Below are positions 23,101 to 38,100 of a DNA stretch of 64,000 nt, piece after piece. A program made the position numbers and the translations under genes. The stretch lies in contig NC_083600.1 in assembly GCF_020882245.1 (NCBI RefSeq), forward strand, positions 23,250,001-23,314,000, written 5' to 3'. The notes beneath the pieces are model-generated. The model saw only the letters and a list, made by a program, of their open reading frames with translations, searched no databases and was not told the DNA's origin. Each line of letters starts with the position of its first letter. The stretch's first letter is position 1. Origin of the DNA: Rhopalosiphum padi (Eukaryota > Arthropoda > Insecta > Hemiptera > Aphididae).

Positions 23101-26100
23101 TAAAACTAATTTGATTTGAATAAAATCAGATAAGTATCAATTAAAATCTTAAATTTAATTTCAAAAACTTGACAGCTTTGGAAATTTTATGTTTCTCATC
23201 CTTTCTTATAAAAGTAAAAATTAACATGTCTGCACTATAACTATTTTTAGCAAAAATATTGAACCTGGAGAAGCTGGAGGTTAACGTCCTTTACGTTTAT
23301 TATTCTTGGCAGTTACAATAATTGTTAATTATACTACAAATCTGTTTTGTAGATTAGGTTTTCTACAAATTATTTTTTTCTTATTCAACATTTTCCTTAT
23401 TATTAATTATTCTAGTAATAATTAATTAAAAATATTATATTATTTCCATTGTGTTAAACATAATTTAATGATGTAACTTTTTATAAGTATTAAAGTACCT
23501 ACAGGTATGTACCCAGTTTCATATTATATGTACATTGTACAATAATTTATTAACATACGAGTACCTATACTAACTTTTTGCAAGCTGTAATTTTGTATTT
23601 TATTTATCAAATTCGCGGTTTGTTATTATATCATGTTATTGTAATCAGTAACAATTTTAAGATATTTTACTTGTTCCTACTAATAATGTAGGTTTTTATT
23701 ACGTTACAAAATTAGAACATTATAGCAACAGAAGAATAGTGAAAAAAGTTTTTACATAGGTACTATTAGATTAAAAAAGAAACCTATAAAATATATCGTA
23801 ATTTCATCACGGCTCATTTAACATAACTGTTGCAGGCGATATGCTTCACTACGTACCTATATATTATATCATATTTTATTTATATCTTTAATTATACATA
23901 ACCGTATCATTTTACATTTATAAACCCCCAAAAGCGTCTTCGATGTAAAATTAAGGTATATGACATATATTATATGCTTTTGATTTTTTATGCTTAACAT
24001 GTAGAATGTAGATACTCAAACTTCGATTTATTTATTAGAAATAAATTTAAAAAAACAGCACGTTAATCGGTATCTATTGGATTTCAAATTTCAAATTTTG
24101 GAGGAAAATAATAATTTAAATTTAGGTTCAATAGAGTTTTTAGTAATAAATTTACATTATTACCAATCATATTTATAATCACTTATTTCAAGACATTAAC
24201 TATACATTATATACATGCAAAATTTTATATTCAGAAATAGATAAATGTAAATGGACAGAATTAAACATATATAAAACCGGTTTATACGATTCCACGTCTA
24301 TATTAATTCTATATTATTGTTGTTTAATATTTAATTTAAAAATTATAAATATTGAAAGAGCAAATAGAGCTTTGATCACGATCTGCTCTAAGTAATTTAT
24401 CTTAGCGCAAAGAACTTGTCATATTGATTTTACTATCTTAGCTATTAAGTGTCTGCAAAAATGCAACACCTTTAGCAAAATACCTTGACGCCTACGGACT
24501 CCTCCCTTTTTTTTTTTTTAATATTACTATATTATCATTGTGAAAAATTCAATTCTGTGTAGGATGATCTCGATTTGGTCCGGATGTCTCTTTTAACAAC
24601 CAGTTGGTGTTCTGAAACCGAGTTGTTTGGTTCATCGAGTTTCGTTTATATCGTGAAAGTTTATAATACTTCTAAGTGTATTTACCTTAATAATAATTAA
24701 AAATGAAAATGAACGGTTAGTAAATTTTTAATTATTGTATACTATTTATTATGAGCGAGTTTACTGTACATTTCTTCATTTTTTTGAACGATGCGCACTG
24801 TTGAATTGTTAGTTCCATCGAATATTATTCGTGTTAGCATAAACTATCGAATAATTCGATGATTTCAAATACCACTTAATTGTTTGGATATGCTAGACTA
24901 TCAAACAATCCGATAAGCCTATTCGATTCTGCCTAAATTTGTTTCTTTACGATCATTGAACATTTTGTTATAGAGAACTATATTTTAATAATATAATAGC
25001 AAGTCTTAAATACTGTGTTAGTTAAATTTCCCATTGAAGATATTATAGTCACATAACATGTTTGAACTTTCTTTGTATTTTCATAAATAAAAAATAAGCT
25101 GTAGCACATATCGTTCTAATATTAGCTATATAATAAGTGACTTTTATATAGAGCATTTATCTCACTATTCGTTAACGTATTATATTTTTGACCTATTATA
25201 AAGACAATTTTTTTTAAAAACATTAATTTTAACTTTTAAGATTTTTGAAATAAATAGTTAATGAAATTATTGATACTTTGACATTACATCACATCCATAA
25301 AATATTAATTTACATAATGAGTCAATAAATTTTTTTTTAAGTCTCTAAGATTATTATTTTTTAAATTACACATCATAATATAAAATGATTTCAAAAGTAA
25401 CTAAAATCAATAAAATTGTATGTAAAATATGCAGGTTTAATATGTACAAAATTCATAGTGTATTTATAACTAAAATATTCATTTTTTTTATCTTATTTAT
25501 AAGTTATGAATGAAACATAAATATTTATACTTATTTACTGTTCTAAAAATATTGTGTATATTATAAAATAACTCATTGTAATAAGACATGTATACTCGTT
25601 AGTCACCTAAGTTAGAATAAAAAATTAATGAATTAAAATATGTGATTCGATGAAAAAAATATTACATAAAAATTATTCAATCAAAATAGATTATGTACAC
25701 TGCATACTAATAATATGTAATATTGTATAATTTACCATTTATCATTGTTGTTGTATAAACCATCACTTTGTGCATGAAATAGAAATAAATTAAAATACCG
25801 TTACATGTTTTTAAAACGTTTTTTGGTATTCCACAAGTCCCATCCGGTTAATTAATATCTGTTCTTAATTCTTAGATCTTTCCAATTTTAGTGTATTTAT
25901 TAAGCATCGGTAGAAACTTTTATATTAAAACGGGTCACTGCCGGTGATTGTCTTTAACTTGAATAATATCTATTAGATATATTATTTTACTTGGTATATA
26001 GATTAATTATTTATTCAGGTAAATTATTTAATACTTGGCAACCTTGACTGAAAATGTAATTATGCGTACTTATACCAATGTAGCTATACGCGCGTTTAAT

Positions 26101-29100
26101 AATATTATTTCATAAAATAATTTGCATGTTTAGAATTTTGCATTTAACTCAAATTCGTTTTAAAAAATTATTTTCTAAAAGTTTTACAAAAACTTTGGGA
26201 TCGTTCCAAACGTAATACTTAAAAAAATTCCGCAAATAACGTTAGCCTGTATATTTTATACACTTATATATTGTTATCGTGGCTTAACGCACGCCGCCTA
26301 CACACGCTGAGCGTAGCTTATTGATCCAAAAAGGTGTTTGGTTCTATTTCTATTTTAAAAACAAATCCTCTAGGTTCTATTGGCCTCGATATAAATTAGC
26401 CAGTTTTCTGCGTGCAGCTCTTCGAATTTGTCATGAACGTGGGTATTATATTCATAATCTGATGGGCTATAATATCGCGGTTGATATAGTGCGTAAAAAC
26501 CCACACCTTAAACGTGCGTTTTATTCATGTCATAAACATACAGTTTTTGTTTTCACCACGGACTCGTACCCAGCTTCAACAATGATTGCGTTTTAAAATG
26601 GCATTGACGATTTATGACACGCGAATATCATATTTTATATATATATATACGTACATTACACAGGTATATTTATTCAAATTTTAGTATAAAATCATAGGCG
26701 TGGGAAATGGACAGTGGAACTGTTGTTATACATAAAAACGACAAATCATCTTATATAGGTAAATTATGTTATAATAATATTCAGTGTAACTTTAATTACT
26801 GTGTAAAAAAAAATTGTTCAATAAGTGTGAAAAATATGAAACTATAAACTTCGCTTTACAAAGCATATTTTTATATATTAGTTATATTACACAATATAAT
26901 AGAAAAAAATACAATCAACAAGTAGTAAATAGTATTATTATATTTATGATATTTCGTAATTCTTTATTTATGTTTATTATTTGTACCTTGCGTAAGAACA
27001 TACATTTTATGAGCTTTTTTTTTTTATTAATTTTTGGCACGATTATAGCGAATACCTACAACTATTAACTAATAATCATAAAATTGGTGACCTAAACTTG
27101 TAAATAGGATTAACTAAAAGAAGATTTATTAATTATAATAATTGTATGTGTTCAATCATATATTTATATTTAAATTTTATATTAATAATTAAATTAGTAT
27201 ATTTTTTTAAGTTAATTACAATATAATACGTAATTTAAGCTTTTAACATATTATATCTTAATGTATTTTGTATTTTTATATTTTTTTTAAATTCCGATTA
27301 AATTTTGTATAAGTAGTTTAATTGTACAGTTACCTAGTTACTTAAACAAATTATTCATACTTAAATATGATTACTGGGTATGTCATCGCTATATGATAAC
27401 TCGTGACCAAATTATTTAATTAATCATAATTCATAATATATTACCTTATTCCTTATACATATCATTGAAAACGTATTATTGAAATTATCAGACCAGAATG
27501 TTAATACTTTTGCATTACTAGATGTCACATTGTTACCTATTTAAAAATAGCATAGTCAAAGTTCATAATTATAAATATGTTTAATTAATAATATTTTGAC
27601 AATAATCATCTTATATTTTAGACGTATTGTAAACGAAGTATCTATAGTAATATTTTTTATTTGATGATACGTTATATTTTTGGGTAAAAGGATCACTAAA
27701 TGTAATCCAAAAGTTAATATTTTTTTTATAATATCATTTTGTAAATGCAAAAACGAGTGATCATTTCTAATAACTTAGCTATTTTTAATCTTAATAGCTC
27801 TAGAATTCTAGGTTTCAAATATAATGAAAATATTGTGGTGTTTTTTTATGTTTACTTAAAAATTGTGAATTACGAAGTTTTAAAATTTTAATTTTTATAT
27901 TAAATATCAAATTTATTTATATCTAATTTTACTTTTAACATCTATTCACATGGCTCACGTGCGAAATTGAGTTAAAATTACTTTTAAAATTGGTTTTATT
28001 TTATGAACCAAATCATCTATATATACATACTACAACGTCGTGTCACTTAATTATAGTCTAATATAACGCACCTTGTACGCGCCCATATATTTTGTACTAT
28101 TCATAAATATGTTATGTGTGTTTGACATGCAAATGATGAATGATCGTGGCAAAATACCGTTTTCTCATTTGCGATTTCCTTGTATAAAAATGTGCATTAC
28201 CGCATATTACAGATCCGCCTATAATGTCGCATAACTAATAACTATGTTAAACTTGGTCATTTTCATCCGGTAATTTATTTAGCGGATGTAGAGTGCTCAG
28301 ATTGCCACATCATACACATTAAACACGAATGTTAAAATATGTGCGGAGGATAAAACATGTTTCAGTTCTATATATAGGTACTAACTCGGAACTCCTATAA
28401 TACTATGTACATGTCATACATTATATATTAGTATATTCATTGGGCGCACTATATATGTAGGCACTAATTCACAGGTTTAGCTTTTATATTATGATGCATA
28501 ATTTTCGTTATGTGTTCAAAAATTACCGTTTATAATTTATCATAAATAATATTAAATGAAATATTTTTAAATTCGTTTAGATGCATTGCTTGCGGATCTG
28601 CAAAGCACTATACAGCAGACCAACAAATTAAACGGTGGCGTCAACGGAGGATATGGAAGTATTAATGGCGTTCGGTCTCGATTGCCTTCTGCTGGTTCGC
28701 CGATTGCACATAGTCCAGTTCAACCACCTGAATATGCTACGGTTCGATCTCACAAGATTGAAAGGTCAACTTCAAATCCTGCGGTTCGACAAGAACTATC
28801 GGTATAAATATTATCAATGAAATACCTACCAACATTTTCTTTAATATTATTTAAATGAAAATGCTGTTATTTTTTCTTAAATTAAAAATGAGTTTCATGT
28901 ACATATTATACTGTTTACTGTGTAATTCAATAAAATATTTAGTAAAAGTATTTTTCAATTTTATTTTGAAACATAATACGAGTATACTATACACTGTATA
29001 GTATACAGAATGATTCACCAAGTATTTAACACAAATTTTCAATTCAATAATGAACTTATTCAAATTCTAATTTTTGTAATTTTTAAATAAACTTAATGTC

Positions 29101-32100
29101 TTAATGGCTATATTTTTTAATACTTTAACCGTATTGTTATACCATTTAATAAAAAAGGGATTAAGGCGATAACAACTTTTTTTTTCTAATGAGAAACGAC
29201 CTTTTTCTTTGTAAATTGTTAAATAGATGATTTTTTTTTTTAATTGTAATACATATAAAATGACGAGTAGCTTCTGAGTTGTTCAATGTTTTTACATATT
29301 ATGATTCATAAAAATGTAAAATTATATTATAATATTTAATCCACATAGTACTTATTATTCTTGGATAGTTTTACAAATTAGGAAATATTAATAGATTAAT
29401 ATTAATTACTATAATTTTCAAATAGCTTTACTGCTATAGCCTCTATATATCTTCTAAACCTTTTATTATTGACTTATTATTCTTTTTATACAAAGATAAA
29501 TTACTCATAACTACTTAATAGTTAGTACTTAATAATTACTCATTTGAATTTGAATTTAAATAAATCAATATTTTCGAAAAGTCATCTGTTTAACAAATGT
29601 CAAAAAAGATGAATAGTTCTCATTTGAAAAAAAGAAGTTAGTATCAGTATATCACTATTGAATACCCCATAAATGGTACAAAAATAAAATAATTTTAAAA
29701 TAAGGTCCTTATAAGTAGATATACTTAAAAATTACAGAAATCATAATTTAAAAAAATTCATTATTGAAAAAAATAAATGAAAAAAATTGGGCTGAGCTTG
29801 CTTAGCGAATCACCTTATATATTTTTCTACAAACATATAAAATATTTTGAGATATTAAGCTTGTCTTGTATTTAGAAACAATTATCTAGTAACATTCCTG
29901 AGTTTTTACTCATTGATAAGAAATATTTAAACAGAATTTTTTTTTTTTATAAATATAAGGTTTGAATGAACAAATTATTAATTGTTGACTTTTTTTTTGT
30001 AGCCAACACAACCTAGGAATGAATTTAAATCATCAAAAATGACATCTTCTTTGAACAATAATCTTTCTGAACTTGACACATTACTTCAAGACCTTAGCAA
30101 TTCTCGCTATGCAGATAAAAAATGTAAGTATAGTATTTCAATAAATTGTTTCATTTTAATTAAATTTTAAAACAATATTAAATAGAAATGTATAGAAAAT
30201 AAATGCATAAACCATTGTATCTGTTGTTATTATACATAATTTAAAATTTGCCATTAAACAAATATATAAAGGTACATTTATTTATATTGTTCATCATCAA
30301 ATAAAAATAAGTAAATAATCAGAAGTTCTCTCTAAATGTTATCAGTGTCGTTCTTATAATTATAAAAAAATATATTTGTCAATATCAATATAGGTACCTA
30401 GAATTCATACACATAAGATTAAAACTCTTATGTTTCTCTATATTTCCTTGTGTAAGAATGTTCCCAATTCTTGCTCAGTTTATAATTGCAGTATGGTGAG
30501 AGAGTAATACTATTGCATAACACTTTAATAATAAGCCGTTTATTTATCAAAATTTAATGTGGGTGAGTGCATACCTTTTAGACATAGAAATTCGAAAATG
30601 TAATTATGAAGTTAGTTCTTGCCTCTTATGTATCTTATTATCTTAAATACCAATTACTATCACAAACTAAATAACAATGATTAATGAGTATTAATCATAT
30701 TAAGTTAGTTTTAAAATTAAAATAAATCATAGTTATTGCCTTATTTGTTTGAAATATTCACCTATATTAATTTTAGTAGTATTTATTGTGAAGAAAGTGT
30801 AGAAGTGTCATTCTTGGTTTTAGATTTTTATATTAGTATAATTAGACGATTAATTATTTATTGTTTAAAAAAGTTTATCATTATGATGGGTTTTAAAACT
30901 TAATTATTTCTTTATTAAGTATGCTATTTCTTTATTTATTGCTCATACAAATAACTTATGCGGGGAGCACAATATGTTAACAAAGAAACTAAGAGCGCTG
31001 AAGCTCCCTATTTTGCCTTATAATCTTGGATTACATAATGACTCATTATTAATGAAAAACTCCAGTTTATCCTCATCCTCCACTATTCAATAAATATATT
31101 TTAATAGTGGCTTTGTATAGTATTATTAAATTATATTTATTGATATACAATTATAACCATAAATAATAGTATATGTTATGCTTATGACTATTATGAGGGT
31201 GCTGATTTCAAAACTGTGGGTTGCTAAACCCCTAAAATGTGCTTACTTTACATCACTTTAGATACTAATGAATCTTAATTTTTAAAGCTTAAATCTGTTT
31301 AAATATATTGAAGATAAAATATCATATAAAACAAACTATTATTAGAAAGTGTAGACTTTTACTCGTCTTCTGGAAATAAAAATACATTTAAAGATAAAAT
31401 AAATTTATTGTATTATTGTATATTAACATGTAATTAAATAAAACTAAGGAACTTACTCTTCTTTATACATTTTGTATTTTGAGTATACTTAAGTATTGTG
31501 TTTTACTATAACAGACATATTAAATTTGATTTCAATGATAAATCATTGTATATGAAAAAAATAATCTTAAATAATAATAGAAATATTATGTTAGTCACTA
31601 TTTCTAAGATTATTGATATTACCATAAGTAATATAGTTTTAAATTAGTAATATGGCTATGCGCCTATGCTAGGTTAAGTTAGCTGAACTAATTTTTAACT
31701 AAGTCATTGCATATAATATTGTTATAGATTTATAGATTAATATTAATATACACTATTTCATGATTTTAACTAATTTTTATATAAAATAAGTTACTAAAGC
31801 TATGATTAATTAATATTTTAATTTTAAATTTATTTAGTAGCTAATGGAGATTCCTATTCTATTCCAAAAAAGACAGCAAATATTCCAACACGTCCATCAG
31901 TAGATTCTCTTCTAGATGAATTGGATTCATCACTTTCTTCAAAAAGGTAAATTTATTTATTAATTTTTGTTTATTTTAAGTTAGTTTATTTAAGTAAATT
32001 TATTTAAGAGGACGTCTCACCCGCATGTGTTGTCTCCGTCTTACACACATACGACATAGTAAATTTTCGTTCACCAGTTTCAATAATGTGCTTTTAGTTT

Positions 32101-35100
32101 TAATATTAGAGTGAATTGACCTATTATCAAACTTTTAGGTAAGAACATTATCTGTGTTCTTACTTAAAAGTTTGATAATAGGTAAATTCACTCTAATTTT
32201 AAACTAAAAGCTCACTATTGAAACTGATGAATGAAAATTTACCATGTCGTACATGTGTAAGATGGAGACAACACATACGGGTGAGACGTCCTCTTAAACA
32301 TAAAGAACACTGTTTATTTTAAAATTAAAGTTTAATTTAAATTTTATGCATTACAATTTTAAAACATGTTTAATATGTTAAATATAATGATTTGATACAT
32401 AAAAAAAAAATAACCACAATAAGTAACAACAATATCTAGTTACCCTAATTTTTATATCTGTGTGTATCATGTATTTATATATTCCTTAATTATTGAGTTT
32501 GTTTATTACAAATATTATTTAGTATACTTTATGTTAAATACTCTGGTTGATAAATATTATTTCTTTAGTAACAATGGACAATTGATTTCAAAAATGATGA
32601 TGGAAGAAACCACTACCACAACTACTCGTACTGTCTGTCCAACTGCTTCTTCGGCTACTCGAGAACTAGATGATTTAATGGCTTCGCTATCTGATTTTAA
32701 GGTAAGAATTTGTGTTAAAACTAAATTTATTTTATATTTTTATGGTTTAAACTTTGTGCATAAAATAATGCACAAAACGTGTTGTTTATATTAAATACTT
32801 AGTTCAACAAACCATAACATTTATTATTGGCTTAATATTATTTTTACATTTGTGTGATTTTTGGCTATAAAATTATATTGTAAACATATTAAAGTATTTA
32901 AGAAAATTAAAACTTTCAAATGTTGGTAATGAATTGTATAATTTGGTATTCAAAATATACGATGAAATAAATTAAATTATTTACACATTGACTGCCATGT
33001 AATCGCCGGTGATCACACTATATGTAATATCAACACGGGTAACATATTTTTCCATGTCATTCCTAATTTGTATGCACACTATTCTATTTGAAAGAACTTG
33101 TAAAAAGATATATATATACATTTTTATTCCATAAAAAAAATTGTAATTATTCCTTATTTCTGTTATACCACTTCACTTTTTTAGGTATATTATTGTAGCG
33201 CCATAGAAAACTTTAATAATTTAAAGCCATATTCATTTATGGTTGCCGACAGTCATGTGGCATATAACTAATAATATAATGCATCCGCCAAAATACTGCT
33301 GTATCCTAATGCTATGCGGATAATGGCGGTTGCATGGCAGTCATTGTTTTAATGTAAAAAATAGTTTCTTTGATATAATATTTTTTATTAAGTATCATTT
33401 GGATTATATATCTAATGATCAAAATTAATTTTAAAATGTAATTTATATAATACCACTACAAGTGTAGTTTCTAAAAAGTTACTTTAGAATTGTTTTATGT
33501 ATTTCATACAATTTGTCAATAACTGGTCAAGTTAATAAAATGGAATAATAACTTAAAAGTTTAAATAAAATTAATATTTGGATTTTGAATAGTAATGCTA
33601 TTGGCTCATTAGCTATTACTTATAACATAACTTCTGATTGATGAGAAAAGGTTAAGGTTCAGACTTTGGAGTAAACTAAACAATAAATATAGGATATTTT
33701 GGATTATTGTACAATTTTATATATTATTTATTACATTTTAAGCCAATTATGTCATTGTTGGTGTTTTGAAATTATCTTCAAAATGTTTTTTATATTAAGT
33801 GCATGAATCGGCTTAGATTTCAAAATATTATTTGTGATATTTCCTTTAGCCTTGTTAAAATTAATTTGTTTCTCATTAACATTTTATTTAGAATTTTACT
33901 ATTTTTTAGTAAAACACACTACTTTAGATTTTAAGTTGAGAATTAAATGAATTAGTTTTAAAATGATGTGACTAGTGGCGTAATTTAGTCATATTTTTAG
34001 GGAGGGATGAAATGTTTTTAGTGTTTTGACATTGTACTTACCCCCTCCCTCCAAAAAAATTGTATTTATCATAAATTCATAAACATCTCATTTCAGCGCA
34101 ACAGATGTATGTAGGTATATGGAATAGAAACAAATAACTAAAAATTTTTAAATATTATTAAATATTTTAGAGCATTTAAAATACTCAAATAATTTCATAC
34201 AATCAGTTTATAGTTTAAAGGTACATAATATAGTTCATTAAACAAGCTTTTCTAAAAATGCTGTGTATACTGTGAACAGTATGAACTTATAAGTATTTAT
34301 TTTACATTTCTCTCTAGAGATATTTTAGTAATATTGGTTTGATTGGATACTTATTATAGCAGTGATGTTACTTTTTAAAAGTTTAGAATACATTTTCCAC
34401 CGAAAATGCTTTTTGTTCATTTAGCAATAAATGTCATGTAATCTAATGAAATGTTTTGTAACTGAAGTAATATACATTAAATTTAATGTTAAATTTTATT
34501 ATTTGGCATCTATGAGTTAATAAAATGACTGAATGATCAAAATTATCTGGTATAATTTTCCGTATAGGTCCCTTGCCAAAGTCCTTGTAAGCGTAATTAC
34601 TTAACCTTGAATATTTTTTTTATATTTAAACTTAAATGAAATTAAAAAAATACGTATCTATTTATAAAATTTAAATCTGTAAAATTAGGTCATATATTCT
34701 TGTAAACTATTACAGACTTAAAATCAGATTTGCGCAGTTTAGCTAAACAAAAAAAAACATATATAATGGACATACCCTAATTCACAGTATTTTAAGTTAA
34801 ACTTCTACATGGTGAATGTTTATTTTAGTTACATTTATAATTACTTTTCATATAGTATACGTATGAGCAATAGCTAATTTAAATCTCTCTAAGCACGCAG
34901 TTGTGTAGTATAGGTTTACCTGAATTTGTATATACACGGTGGTTTGTCCTTAATATAAAAAAACATTCAACCGATTTCGATGATTATTATAAAATGATAA
35001 TTTCTGTTTCCGGTTTACCTATTTCAAAAATCGTGATAATACCTATTACCAAAATATGACACGGTTGCTTAAGGCAACAGTTTTGGTCGCTTCAGATATC

Positions 35101-38100
35101 ATGTTTTAACTGACCTTACATATCTAATCAGTTAAAACCATATTTAGATTATATTTATAGGACAAGAATGTACATGTTTTTAGATTTTGAATACAGTGTA
35201 GAATGTATTGATTTTACAATGATGTATATTTTTTTCTGTCTTTCATTACAAACTTGAAAATCAATCAAAAACTTTTACTTTTGATGCAGTAAACATTAAT
35301 TTTGAGTTGGTTTCAGGTATAAATGGTATAATATTGGATCAAATTGGTACTTTAAGGGGTTATAAGTAAAATAATTCTAGTACTTATTGAAATAATCAGG
35401 AAAATAAAAAATTAGAAAAAAAGACGAGAAATTTTATGCAAAACTAGTTTTCGACAAAATCGATTTTGTTTTTTTAGTTGTATTTCAAAAATGAATTACT
35501 GCTGTTTATCAAATTAGGACGAAATAACAAGTTGAGTTAATTTATTGTAATTCAAAAACATTATTTGTAGGATTTGATACTTTTACATACATTATTATAT
35601 TTTATATATTTCACAATAATGTTACACCTTTCTATTGTATGTAGATGTCGACCTAACAGTTAATAATATAATAAAATGAATGATATTTTTTCGGTAAAAT
35701 TTAATTCAACTTACCTTATCATTTAATAGTAAAATAAATTACTACTATATAATTATATCATAAAATATACGTAGTAATGTATGATGATAGACAGTCTTCG
35801 ATCAGAATCGATTTTAATATACAGTGATTTATTATTAAATTCAAATTTTCAATAGTCGTACAGACAGACCAGTTACCTACTTCTCCCATATTTTATATTT
35901 ACCCAAATATGTGTTAAATCATATGAATTATGAATTATTTATACTATAATCAACATTTTATGAATAGAATAAATACAATAAATAACAACTCCTACTTGTT
36001 GAAATAATATTATCATTTTCACGAGTTGACTACATTGCTTGTTGTAAAATCAATTAAAACCATTACTATTAACTTACAATTTTTCAGCTTGGATGTTAAT
36101 CCATTATTGTTTTGGAAATATAATAAATATTAAAAGTGCATTACTTAAGACAGAAAAACAATTGCATTTACGTCTCGTATATATGTACATAATTTTTTTT
36201 TATTATTACCTATATTGTTAGATTTATAAGATATATTGTCGGTATTATAAATATTATAAAAATATAAAGGACATTCATATACCGGCCGTACCTATATCTC
36301 ATATTATCTATTTATGCATCTATAATTTATCCGTTAGCATTTATTTATTAATATTATTTAATATTTTTTATTAATAATTTGATAAATATTCTATTTTAAA
36401 TCTAAATTAATTTATTTTTATTGTTCATTGTCGAAGTATAAAATAATTAGATTCTAAAATCTAGTGTTAATTTATTACAATTTAAAGACTATTTTCAATG
36501 AAAACGTGGCTCTAATTATTTTTCATTTTTTACTATGGCGATTACTATAATATTCAAATTCATCATATTAATCATATTTTATATTTTAAGCAAATAAAGT
36601 TTGTTTTGAGTACCTATATTATCGTGTATGGATAAAACCTCATTGTAAAATAAATTATGATAACAGTAAAATATATACTTGTTGGTTGACTAAATATGAA
36701 AAACGTATAATTAAACTTTCTTAGTTAACAAATAAAAGAATGGATAACAATTAATTTTATATTATTATTTTTACTAAAAAATGTTTATAACTATCATAAA
36801 TCATAATAGTGTTTAATGTTTATACTTTGTTAAAATAAAATATATATATTATTATATTCACAAGTACCTACGTGGTATTTAAAATTAGATTCAATTATTA
36901 TTTAATTTTTGTTTTATAATTATTTATACATTATTATTTATTTTGTTAAAACTTAAAATACCATCCTACTAAATAATAATATGTATAATACAATTATGTA
37001 TTATAAATCGTTTTTTTTCCTCTTGCAAGGTGATATAAGTAAAAACAATCGTAAATATTAATCTTATTTCAGTTGAAATATACTTAAGTAGATATATAGT
37101 TTCATTTTAATGATGAAGTTTTAAGCGCAAAAAAAATACAATTCCATATAAAGGTGTAGCTAAGGTCACGCAAAGACAGTTATTGATGAAGGTAATATAA
37201 TATTTGTATAGATAGTAACGATCAGACTAACTAAAATCAAAAATAAATCACACAATGCCAAAATGTAATGGTTTAAGTGATTTATTATTTTTCGTGATTT
37301 AAACTTTGTATATATTTATGTCGTTTATGATAAACATTAGATAGACGTCTACTACAGTAATACATTATGTTACATTTGTGTTGTGATTTTAAACTAACAA
37401 TCAATGATAAATATTCCCTGAAACGACGCAGTAAAATGTAGAAACTCTGCCTAAATTTATCAAATTTGTTTTAAGTAATTACACCTATTTAATGATCATT
37501 AGTATTTTGTTATATACGCTTGTGAAAATTTACTTAAAAAATTGAAATAAATTCCCGTTTTTTAAATTCTAATATCGTGTATGTATATATTATAGTAATT
37601 ATTTTCACAAATTCAAATAAATAAATTAAAAACATAGTCATAAAAAATTATGAAAATTGTTAGGATTTAATAAATTTAAAAATATACTGTGAATTTATTG
37701 TTTTTATAAATGGTGTTAATAATTGTGCAAAACAATTAGCATTATTGATGGATTAAAAATGTATTTAAAAAAAAATTTTTAATGATTAAATCTTAATGTA
37801 ATTGTATATGTTTTCATGATCTGAAGAAATATCAAATGTTTTTAGTTTGTATTCATCACACACAACAATATCGTGTATTTAGACTTTAAAAGACTAAGGC
37901 AGTGTAATATGGATGCAGATTAAATATTTAAATTCATAATATAATAGGTACCTATCTACTTAATATCTGACTAACGACTTACGACATACACGCGGTTAGA
38001 GCCATCGTATTTTTTTTTGCATTAGCTCTATTATCGAATATCTGGCTAACACATGGTTAACTACTTTGTATAATATGAAATATATTGTTATAAATCATTG

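Larger units (their letters stand above)
17209..28580 (+). other. paxillin intron 1 (11.4 kb)
   Basis: Mostly AT-rich sequence. Local GC-richer islands at about 21350-21650, 24560-24660 and 26280-26600 stand out, and each is followed by an ATG reading into a phase-1 donor (listed separately). No other gene is supported. Long first introns with alternative starts are common in adhesion-scaffold genes. Confidence 0.7.
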
